Assembly (NCBI GenBank): GCA_005880805.1
Contig: VBFZ01000168.1
Span: 1 to 22,018 of the forward strand
Length of the DNA stretch: 22,018 nt
From: Chloroflexota bacterium
GTDB lineage: Bacteria > Chloroflexota > Limnocylindria > Limnocylindrales > CSP1-4
Direction: 5' to 3'
Position numbers and translations under genes: made by a program. A model generated the notes under the pieces. It saw only the letters and a program-made list of their open reading frames with translations. It made no database searches and was not told the origin of the DNA. Positions within the stretch are counted from its first letter, which is position 1. Each line of letters starts with the position of its first letter. Of this stretch, positions 1-6,888 are shown piece after piece.

Positions 1-485
1 AGGACGACCTCGGTCGGGGCCGCGCCGAGCGAGGCCTCGCCTGCCGATGATGCGACGGCGCGTACGTCGCCGGGGGTCAGGCTGATGTTCAGGAGCGCCG
101 CGCCAGGCGGTCCGGTGACGGTAACCCGGGATGCCTGGAACGTGCCGGCGCCGGGTGGCTGGAATCGCACACCGGTCAGCGTCCCGTCCAGGCGGTCGAA
201 CGTGCGGTCGACGAGCGCGACGTCATGGAGCGTGAGATCGACGGAGGCCATGTGCAGGTCGTGGAGTGTCGCCTGCGTCGAGTTGATCGTGACGTCGTCG
301 GCGTGGAGGGTTGCCAGCTTCAATGGCGGCGATGCATCGACCGTGACGACCGTGTCCTGCCCACTGAAGCCCGCCGCGCTGAGACCGGCGTCGGCGACGC
401 CGTTGATGACCGGCGGCAGCGCGAACCAGATGGCCAGGACCGCCACCACGAGCCACAACGTGATGAACGTCAGGCAGCCGCGCAC
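1..485 (-). CDS. DUF2993/LmeA-like membrane-anchored protein, 3' part beyond window
   Basis: The first 161 codons are present and the gene runs off the left edge. The reading starts at a GTG one base after the murE stop (TGA-G-GTG), so translation is probably coupled to murE. The protein opens with a short basic start and one hydrophobic segment (about residues 5-25, containing FITLWLVVAVLAIWFALPP), then a beta-rich stretch with motifs such as GFSGQDTVVTVDASPP and LHDLHMASVDLTLHDVALVDR. This layout resembles DUF2993/LmeA-family proteins, which in mycobacteria are lipid-binding cell-envelope proteins. A role at the outer face of the membrane fits the peptidoglycan genes upstream. Family assignment is by recognition of the overall pattern without a search. 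The function in this organism is unknown, and the missing C-terminus prevents a check of full length. Confidence 0.6.
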   Translation of the reverse strand, partial: MRGCLTFITLWLVVAVLAIWFALPPVINGVADAGLSAAGFSGQDTVVTVDASPPLKLATLHADDVTINSTQATLHDLHMASVDLTLHDVALVDRTFDRLDGTLTGVRFQPPGAGTFQASRVTVTGPPGAALLNISLTPGDVRAVASSAGEASLGAAPTEVV

Positions 486-486
486 C

Positions 487-2124
487 TCAGCCCGCCATCG
501 TCGTGGCCGCGCCTGCGTCGTAGCCGAGCTCGGCGAGCGCCGAGAGCGCCGCGCCGCGCTCATCCCACGGCCGCATCTCCGAGCCGACGACCATGGAGCG
601 CTCGTGACCCATGCCGGCGAGCAGGACGACATCCCCGGGTCGGGCGCGTTCGAGCGCGGCCCTGATCGCCGCGGCCCGGTCGGGAATGACCAGCAGGTCC
701 CGGTCCCGGCGCTTGCCGGCGCGCTCGGCGCCGGTGGCGATCCCCTCGATGATGCCGGCGGGGTCCTCGCCGCGGGGGTCGTCGTCGGTCAGGACCACGA
801 GGCGGCAGCGCTGGGCGGCGACCTCGCCCATCAACGGGCGCTTTCCGGCATCCCGCTCGCCCGGCGCTCCGAACACGGCAATGAGCTCACCACCACGGGC
901 CGCTGCGAGCGGTGCGAGATCGTCGAGCACGGTCGCCAATGCGGCGGGCGCATGCGCGAAGTCGATGACAACACCGAACGGCTGGCCGGCCTCGACGCGC
1001 TCCATCCTGCCCGGCACGCCAGGAAAATCGCGGAGTCCCTGGAGGACGCGCTCGTGATCGAGCGCGAGCGCCTCGCCGAGCGCGACCACGGCGAGGGCGT
1101 TGTGGGCATTGAAGCGACCGGCCATCCGGACCGGCAGCGACGCCGACCAGCTGGCCGTGGCCACGTCGATCGTGAGGCCGTGCGGCCCCTCCCCTACCCT
1201 CTTCGCCCGCACCTCCGCCGATGGGTCGGTTCCGTACGTGATGAGCCGGGCACCGGACTCGCGCGTGACGGCTTCGAACAGCGATGACGCGGCGTCGTCC
1301 CTGTTCACGATGCCGACCCGCGGCCAGTCCTTCCGGGGCCCTCGGCGGGCGAGCCGTTCGAACAGGCTCAGCTTCGCGGCGCGGTAGGCCTCCATGGTGC
1401 CGTGCAGCTCGAGGTGTTCGGGCGAGAGGTTGGTCAGAACCGCGACGTCGTAGGCGATGCCCGCCACGCGTTCGAGCGCGAGGCCGTGGGACGTCGTCTC
1501 GACCACCGCCACGCGATCGCCGGCCTGGACCATGGCCCGCAGCGTGGCCTGCAGCTCGAGCGCACCGGGGGTCGTCATGTGGGCGTCGTTCGCCGCCCTG
1601 AGACTGCCGACCTTCGTCTCGACCGTGCCCGTCTGGCCGGCACTGACGCCAGCAGCCTCGAGCGCGGCCACGGCCATGAAGCTCGTGGTGGTCTTGCCAT
1701 CCGTGCCGGTGACGCCGACCACTCCCAGCGCGTGCGACGGGTCGCCATACCACCAGCAGGCGGCCTCGGCAAGGGCCGTCCGGCCGCGGCCGACGACGAG
1801 CTGAGGGAGCGGACTCTCCTCGACCGGCCGTTCGACCAGCGCCGCGGCCGCACCCGCTGCTTCGGCCTCGCCGAGGTGGTCGTGCCCGTCGTGCTGGTCG
1901 CCCCGGATCGCCACGAACAGCCCGCCCGGTCGCACGCGGCGCGAGTCGTCGCTCACAGCCCCGATTGCCCGCCCCGCGAGCCCGGCGGAGCCGATCGGCC
2001 TGCCACCCTCGCGCGCGCCCTGGAGCAGGCCGGCTCGTTCGAGCCGTGAGGCCAACTCGCCGAGTGGCTTCGGCTCGGCTGGCTCGGCGCGTGCGAGGAT
2101 GTCGGACAGGCCCTGGTCGTTCAT
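487..2124 (-). CDS. murE: MurE, UDP-MurNAc-dipeptide:diamino acid ligase
   Basis: This cytoplasmic Mur ligase adds the third (diamino) residue to UDP-MurNAc-L-Ala-D-Glu using ATP. The 545-residue reading starts at the ATG that overlaps the upstream FemAB stop (ATGA); an in-frame extension to 2220 exists but reads as Arg-rich shadow sequence. Visible landmarks are the N-terminal uridine-binding domain with SDDSRRVRPGGLF (58-70), the P-loop TGTDGKTTT (139-147), MTTPGALE (183-190), NLSPEHLELHG, the lysine that is carbamoylated in Mur ligases in AKLSLF (K251), FNAHNALA (338-345) and the C-terminal MGHE (505-508). The amino-acid selectivity loop reads DDPR at 448-451, where meso-DAP enzymes have DNPR, so the substrate may be ornithine, lysine or another diamino acid. 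It sits at the end of a cell-wall run with murJ and two FemAB genes. Confidence 0.93.
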   Translation of the reverse strand: MNDQGLSDILARAEPAEPKPLGELASRLERAGLLQGAREGGRPIGSAGLAGRAIGAVSDDSRRVRPGGLFVAIRGDQHDGHDHLGEAEAAGAAAALVERPVEESPLPQLVVGRGRTALAEAACWWYGDPSHALGVVGVTGTDGKTTTSFMAVAALEAAGVSAGQTGTVETKVGSLRAANDAHMTTPGALELQATLRAMVQAGDRVAVVETTSHGLALERVAGIAYDVAVLTNLSPEHLELHGTMEAYRAAKLSLFERLARRGPRKDWPRVGIVNRDDAASSLFEAVTRESGARLITYGTDPSAEVRAKRVGEGPHGLTIDVATASWSASLPVRMAGRFNAHNALAVVALGEALALDHERVLQGLRDFPGVPGRMERVEAGQPFGVVIDFAHAPAALATVLDDLAPLAAARGGELIAVFGAPGERDAGKRPLMGEVAAQRCRLVVLTDDDPRGEDPAGIIEGIATGAERAGKRRDRDLLVIPDRAAAIRAALERARPGDVVLLAGMGHERSMVVGSEMRPWDERGAALSALAELGYDAGAATTMAG

Positions 2125-3245
2125 CGCGCCAGCGCTCCGGCGAGGCGCGACGCGACGCGACCGGCGGCGTAGTGGAGCGGTCGCACGACGCGCTCGTGCG
2201 CTCCCGTCAGCTCGACCCACCTCGCCCCGAACGACTCCTTGAACTGGAGCATGCCGTACGCGGGCTCACCCTCCTGCGGGCGTCGGCGGGCGCCCGGGAC
2301 GTCGACGCCGCCCAGGTCCATCGTCGATCGCCCCTCGCGCAGCGCGATCTGGATGGCCCGCCAGACCAGCAGCCTCACGGCGCCGGGATGGTCGCGCCGC
2401 AGCTCCGCCCGGTCGCCGGACAGGGCGTAGGTGAGACGGTTGCCGTGCCGGTAGAACGTGGCGCCCGCGACTACCTCACCGGCGGAGTCCTCGACCTGCA
2501 GGTAGATCGTCTGGCCGGCCCGGACGCTCGCGGTCGACCAGCCAAGGAACGCGGAGCGGCCGCCCAGCCGGAAGCGGCGCCGATCGGCCGTTGCCGCGAG
2601 CATCGAGTAGCAGCTCGTTAGCAGTTCCGTCGGGTCCGCCTCTTGCTCAGGTGTTGCCGGGACAAAGCCGTCCAGGGCCGACTCCTCGGAGGTGCCACCC
2701 CCGGCGCTGGCCCGGGCGTCGAGGCGGCGGACCTGGAGTCCCTGCCGCTCCGCCTGCCGGATCAGGTTCCGCGTGGTCGAGCCGAAGGCGCCGAAGACCG
2801 AAGCCTCGTCGGAACCAGCGGCGAGGTCGAGGTCCAGGCGGTGGCGGGACGGCTGGAGCTCTTCGATCTGCCTGAAGCCGAGGTCGGCCAGCCGATCGGT
2901 GTACGCCGCTTCGGTCGGCCGCTCGGCATCCGTGGCCACGACGTCCACGCCCCGGTCGGCCAGCCACTGCGTGACCGCCGCCAGGCGGCTCGCGGCAGGG
3001 GCGGGCGGTTCGGCGGGAATCGGTCCGCGTGACACGTAGGCGCCGGCTCCGGGCAGCCACCGCCAGGGCCTGCTCAGCGCCAGCACGCGAAAGCCGTCGT
3101 CGAACTGGAGGAAGTGCGCGCGCCAGCCCACGCTTTCCCGGTGCCGGCCCCACGCGACCGACTGGTAGACGTGTCCCGCGGCATCGTCCACGGCGCGTTC
3201 ATCCCAGGTCTCGAGGTCCTCCGGCGTTTCCGGGTCGGCCGTCAC
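2121..3245 (-). CDS. FemAB-family aminoacyl/peptidyl transferase (second of pair)
   Basis: FemAB (FemX/MurM-like) proteins use aminoacyl-tRNA to attach amino acids to the side chain of the diamino acid in lipid II, building interpeptide bridges. The 374-residue reading starts at a GTG overlapping the stop of the preceding FemAB gene (GTGA), and its own stop overlaps the murE start (ATGA). Family landmarks are the AYVSRGPIP segment near residue 80, the basic helix STTRNLIRQAERQGLQVRRL in the first GNAT-like domain, GEVVAGATFYRHGNRLTYALSG in the second, and the C-terminal MDLGGVD and LQFKESFGARWVELTG blocks. The two FemAB proteins are only distantly alike, so they are probably functionally distinct copies, as with successive FemX/A/B enzymes. 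The residue added cannot be read from the sequence. Confidence 0.85.
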   Translation of the reverse strand: MTADPETPEDLETWDERAVDDAAGHVYQSVAWGRHRESVGWRAHFLQFDDGFRVLALSRPWRWLPGAGAYVSRGPIPAEPPAPAASRLAAVTQWLADRGVDVVATDAERPTEAAYTDRLADLGFRQIEELQPSRHRLDLDLAAGSDEASVFGAFGSTTRNLIRQAERQGLQVRRLDARASAGGGTSEESALDGFVPATPEQEADPTELLTSCYSMLAATADRRRFRLGGRSAFLGWSTASVRAGQTIYLQVEDSAGEVVAGATFYRHGNRLTYALSGDRAELRRDHPGAVRLLVWRAIQIALREGRSTMDLGGVDVPGARRRPQEGEPAYGMLQFKESFGARWVELTGAHERVVRPLHYAAGRVASRLAGALAR

Positions 3246-4309
3246 TCGGCCCCGCCCTCGCCGAGCGGTCCAGTCTCCCCCGGCGCCTCGCCGGTGCTCG
3301 CGCGCTGGCGGCGTCGCTGACCCGCCGCAAATCGCTCGGCCAACCGGTAGGCGCGGCCGCCGACCGGTCCGAGATCGAGGTCCCACGCGCCGATCGTCCG
3401 GACCTCCCGACCGCCAAATCCCGCCTTGAAGTGGGCGATCCCGGGATTGACGAGGCCCCACATGTCGTACGAGGTCGCGCCCTGCTCGCGCGACGTCCGG
3501 ATCGCCTCCCATTTCACCAGGTAGTTCGCACGCGATTCCGCGCCGGCGCCGGTCATCCCGCCGTACGGCTCGACCACCCGGGTCCCGCAGCGGAGCAGGA
3601 ACAGCGCCGCCTGCGGGGCTCCCGCTTTGTCGCAGGCGAACAGGAGGCGGGCCATGCCGATCGGCCGGTACGCCTCCCAGACGTCGCGGTACGCGGACAG
3701 GGCACGGATGTGCGAGCCGGTGCGGGATGCCGTTTCGACCATGATCCGGTGGAAGTCCTCCAGGCGGTCGCCTTCGACGTCCTGGACCGTCACCCCCTGC
3801 GCGCGGGCCCTGTTGACGTACTGCCGCCATTTCTTGCGCAGGTCCGCCCAGAGGGCGTCCTCGGGTGCGCTGAGGTCGATGACGCGCGTCCGGGTCGGCT
3901 GGACCGCCGGAGCACGACGCCAGCCGAGCCGGCTCAGCGCTCGTTGCGTCGTTCGGTCGGCATCCAGGGCGCCGTCGGGCTCGATCTCCGGGTCGATCCT
4001 GAGGTGCGAGACACGGCCGGGCGCCGCTGAAAGCGCCGAGCTGGCGCGATGCGTCCAGCTCTCCAGCGCCGACGGGCTCCAGTCAGTGGCGATCGGCCCG
4101 CGCGGGGCGTAGGCAAACGTCCACGGCACTTGTCGGGGGCGGCGAAAGAGGATCTGCGCGCCCATCGGTCCGGGTGCGCTCCCCGTCTCGTCGCTGACGA
4201 TCGCCGAGGACCAGCCGTTGGGGGCCTTGACGCGAGCCCAGGCGCTGAGCTGGAGATACGTGGCGAGGGAATTGTTGGCGACGAAGCGGTCCCAGTCGTC
4301 GGGTGTCAC
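3242..4309 (-). CDS. FemAB-family aminoacyl/peptidyl transferase (first of pair)
   Basis: This 355-residue protein is related in architecture to the next gene and probably acts on lipid II at the inner membrane face, adding the first or second bridge residue. The start is a GTG whose last two bases belong to the murJ stop (GTGA). Landmarks are LATYLQLSAWARVKAPNGW near the N-terminus, AYAPRGPIATDW, the basic helix LRKKWRQYVNRARAQGVTVQ typical of FemAB first domains, RVVEPYGGMTG, and YDMWGLVNPG followed by HFKAGFGGREVRTIGAWDL, the family's signature C-terminal block. The last 40 residues are a low-complexity basic-to-acidic tail. Its position between murJ (flippase) and murE (precursor ligase) supports a role in branching the stem peptide before the lipid is flipped. 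Substrates are not determinable from sequence alone. Confidence 0.86.
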   Translation of the reverse strand: MTPDDWDRFVANNSLATYLQLSAWARVKAPNGWSSAIVSDETGSAPGPMGAQILFRRPRQVPWTFAYAPRGPIATDWSPSALESWTHRASSALSAAPGRVSHLRIDPEIEPDGALDADRTTQRALSRLGWRRAPAVQPTRTRVIDLSAPEDALWADLRKKWRQYVNRARAQGVTVQDVEGDRLEDFHRIMVETASRTGSHIRALSAYRDVWEAYRPIGMARLLFACDKAGAPQAALFLLRCGTRVVEPYGGMTGAGAESRANYLVKWEAIRTSREQGATSYDMWGLVNPGIAHFKAGFGGREVRTIGAWDLDLGPVGGRAYRLAERFAAGQRRRQRASTGEAPGETGPLGEGGAE

Positions 4310-5880
4310 GGGCGGCCGGGTCGCGGCAGCGCGTCGGACATGAGTCTGACGATAGTGGTGAGCTCCGGGATCCGCAAGGCAAGGCTGATCGCCAGATAGA
4401 CGAGGCCACCGAGCCCTCCGGCCACGACGATCTCGAGCACCACGGTCGCCTTGCCGATATCCGATCCGGCCGCGCCCTGGACGGCCCCCAGCGCGGCCAG
4501 CGCGACGACGCCCGCGACGAGGGACGCGGCGGCGGCCGGCGCACCAGCCCTGAGCACGTCGGACGGCAGGAACGTGGGCATCCGGCGGTCGAGGACGACG
4601 AGCAGCAGCAGCGCCTCAGCCCACGAGCCAAGCGCGATGCCAAGCGCAATCCCCCCGAGCCCGAGCCCGAGGACCGTGACCGCCACGATTCCAAAGGTGA
4701 TGTTGATCGCGACCGCCAGGATCGCGGCAAAGACTGGCGTGAGCGTGTCGCGCGCGGCGTAGAAGGCTCTGGCCAGGATCGCGATCAGGGCCTCGGACGG
4801 AAGGGCGAGGAGGAGGATGAGCAGCGCCGACGCGGTGAGCTCGACGCTGGCCGGCCCGAAGTGGCCGTAGCCGAACAGCAGCTCCACGCCCTGCAGCCGC
4901 AGGACCATGCCGAGCGCGGTGATCGGCAGCATGACGAACAGGATCAAGCGGAGCGACCGCGTCACGAGGCTCACGTACCCGGCGATCTCGCCGCGTGCCA
5001 GGTCTCGCGACATGGACGGCAGCGTGACCACGCCAATCGGAATGCCGATGATCCCGAGCGGAATCAGGAACGCCGTGAAGGCGAAGGTGAATGCGCTGAC
5101 GGACCCCGTCGCAAGGCCGGAGGCGAGTGACGTCGCGACCACGAACGTGAGCTGGCTGGCTCCCAGCCCGATCGCGCGGGGCCCCATGAGCACGAGCGCC
5201 TGGCGTGCGTCCGGGTCGGAGAGGTCGACCTCGGGCCGGTAACGGAATCCCGTCCCCCGCAACGGCCGAATCTGCACGGCCAGATGGGCGACGGCGCCTG
5301 CGACGACGCCGACCGCCAGGCCTGCAACGCCCAGCACCGGCGCGATGAACACGGCCGCGGCGATGATCACCAGGTTGTAAACGAGCGGCGCAATGGCGCT
5401 CGCCGCGAACCGTCCGTGTGCGTTCAGGATGCTGGTCGCCACGCCGGCCGCGGCGAGGAAGATCGGGCTGAGCAGCATGATCCGGGTGAGCTCGACGGTC
5501 TGCTGCTCGCCCGCCTCATCGAAGCTCACGAATGCCGGAACCAGGACCGGGGCCGCGATCGCCACGAGGATCGCGAGCACGAGCAGCACCGCGAGCACGA
5601 GCGTCGTCACCGTCGAGGCGACGCGCCACGCTCGGGCGTCCTGGTCGTGGGCATGCAGTCCCGACACGATCGGGACGAGGGCCGCCGACAGGGCGCCGGC
5701 GGCGACGAGCTGGAACATCAGGTCGGGTAGTCGGAACGCCGCGAAGAAGTGATCGAGATCTGAGCCGGGCGGGAACGTTGCACCGATGACGGCCATGCGC
5801 ACCCAGCCCAGTAACCTCGAGGCGAGGAACGCGGCCGTGACGATGAGGCCGGCCCGCGCCAACGACGGGCGCCCGCTCAC
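4306..5880 (-). CDS. murJ: MurJ, lipid II flippase
   Basis: This integral membrane protein of the MOP superfamily (MviN) moves lipid II across the cytoplasmic membrane. The reading has 524 residues and about 14 hydrophobic segments, the usual size. The N-terminal helix shows R22 and R28 (SRLLGWVRMAVIG) and D43 in SDLDHFFAAFRLPDLM; their spacing matches the essential R18, R24 and D39 of the E. coli protein. The E. coli R52 position is not an arginine here, while R50 lies nearby. GALSAALVPIVS (about 63-74) is also characteristic. The start is a GTG 24 bases after the recombinase stop, with no obvious Shine-Dalgarno sequence and no earlier in-frame start. The stop overlaps the next gene's GTG. 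Context with FemAB and MurE is a peptidoglycan export and branching cluster. Confidence 0.93.
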   Translation of the reverse strand: MSGRPSLARAGLIVTAAFLASRLLGWVRMAVIGATFPPGSDLDHFFAAFRLPDLMFQLVAAGALSAALVPIVSGLHAHDQDARAWRVASTVTTLVLAVLLVLAILVAIAAPVLVPAFVSFDEAGEQQTVELTRIMLLSPIFLAAAGVATSILNAHGRFAASAIAPLVYNLVIIAAAVFIAPVLGVAGLAVGVVAGAVAHLAVQIRPLRGTGFRYRPEVDLSDPDARQALVLMGPRAIGLGASQLTFVVATSLASGLATGSVSAFTFAFTAFLIPLGIIGIPIGVVTLPSMSRDLARGEIAGYVSLVTRSLRLILFVMLPITALGMVLRLQGVELLFGYGHFGPASVELTASALLILLLALPSEALIAILARAFYAARDTLTPVFAAILAVAINITFGIVAVTVLGLGLGGIALGIALGSWAEALLLLVVLDRRMPTFLPSDVLRAGAPAAAASLVAGVVALAALGAVQGAAGSDIGKATVVLEIVVAGGLGGLVYLAISLALRIPELTTIVRLMSDALPRPGRP

Positions 5881-5904
5881 GATCGCTCGATCAGCAAGGA
5901 GAGG

Positions 5905-6888
5905 TCACGCCTGCGGGTGCCCGGGCCCCGTCGAGGCTGCCAGCCTGGCCCTCGGATGGGCGTCGCGATACGCGGCCCGCAGCCGCGCCGGCGACACATG
6001 CGTATAGACCTGGGTAGTCGCCAGGCTCTCGTGGCCGAGCAGCTCCTGGACGACGCGCAGGTCGGCACCGCCCTCGAGCAGGTGCGTCGCGAACGAGTGG
6101 CGCAGGGTGTGTGGCGACACCCCGGCCGGAAGGCCCGCGAGCCGGCGAAGCCGGTCCAGCCGTCCGCGAAGACCGCGAACGCCGAGTGGTCCGCCCCGGT
6201 GGTTCAGGAACAACTCGGGTCGCTCCGCTGACCGGCCGGCCGCAGCGGCAACGAGCACGGGCCTGGCCTCGCGCAGATAGTCCTCGAGTGCCGATCGTGC
6301 TGGCCGCCCCAGCAGACCGACGCGCTCCTTGCGCCCCTTGCCGATGACGCGCAGCTCACCGCGCCGCAGGTCGAGCTCCGCCAGCGAGGCGCCGGCCAGC
6401 TCGCTGATCCGGAGGCCGGCCGCGTATGCGGTCTCGATGAGCGCGCGGTCGCGCATCGCAATCGCGATGGGGAGTGCGCGTCGGGCAGGGGGCCGAGCGG
6501 CCGCCGACGCGAGGTCGGCGTCCACAACGCCGAGCAACTGCTCGACCTGCTCAACCTCGAGCACGCGCGGCAGCCTTCGCGGAAGCCTCGGTGTCGCGAT
6601 CGCTGCCCATGGATCGCCGGCCGTCAGGCCCTCGCGAACCGAGAAGCCGTAGAACGAGCGGATGGCGGCCAGGCGCTGGGCGACGGAGCTTTTGGCGAGA
6701 TCCTCGCCCAGAACGCCCAGGTAGGCTCGCAGCTCAGTCCGGCGTGGCGAACGCCAGTCGGTCCCTCGCTCCTGCAGCCACGCGAGGTAGGAGGACACGA
6801 CCTTCCGATAGGAGCGGGCGGTCTCCGGGGATGCGTCTTTGGCGGCCAGGCCGCGCAGGAATCGGTCGAGTGCTGCCTCGCCGGTCAC
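5905..6888 (-). CDS. xerC: Tyrosine recombinase, XerC/XerD type
   Basis: This site-specific recombinase resolves chromosome dimers at dif with the division machinery. At 327 residues it has the full XerC/D layout: an N-terminal SAM-like core-binding domain (residues 1-95, SPETARSYRKVVSSYLAWL) and a C-terminal catalytic domain. The active-site set is complete: R160 (AAGLRISELAG), K184 (GKGRKERV), H260 and R263 (SPHTLRHSFATHLLEGG), H286 (LLGHESLATTQVY) and the nucleophile Y295. The C-terminal AYRDAHPRA resembles the XerC-type tail. A short insertion of about ten residues lies around 128-140 (SAAARPPARRALP). The GTG start overlaps the topA stop (GTGA). The topA-xerC pair is also known as neighbours in Firmicutes, so a chromosomal housekeeping role is more likely than an integron or phage integrase. 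XerC versus XerD is not certain. Confidence 0.88.
   Translation of the reverse strand: MTGEAALDRFLRGLAAKDASPETARSYRKVVSSYLAWLQERGTDWRSPRRTELRAYLGVLGEDLAKSSVAQRLAAIRSFYGFSVREGLTAGDPWAAIATPRLPRRLPRVLEVEQVEQLLGVVDADLASAAARPPARRALPIAIAMRDRALIETAYAAGLRISELAGASLAELDLRRGELRVIGKGRKERVGLLGRPARSALEDYLREARPVLVAAAAGRSAERPELFLNHRGGPLGVRGLRGRLDRLRRLAGLPAGVSPHTLRHSFATHLLEGGADLRVVQELLGHESLATTQVYTHVSPARLRAAYRDAHPRARLAASTGPGHPQA

Noticed and set aside
5905..6888. Tyrosine recombinase as a mobile-element or integron integrase
   Set aside because: It is overlapped with topA and followed by core wall genes, has XerC-type ends, and no att-like repeats or cargo genes are seen.
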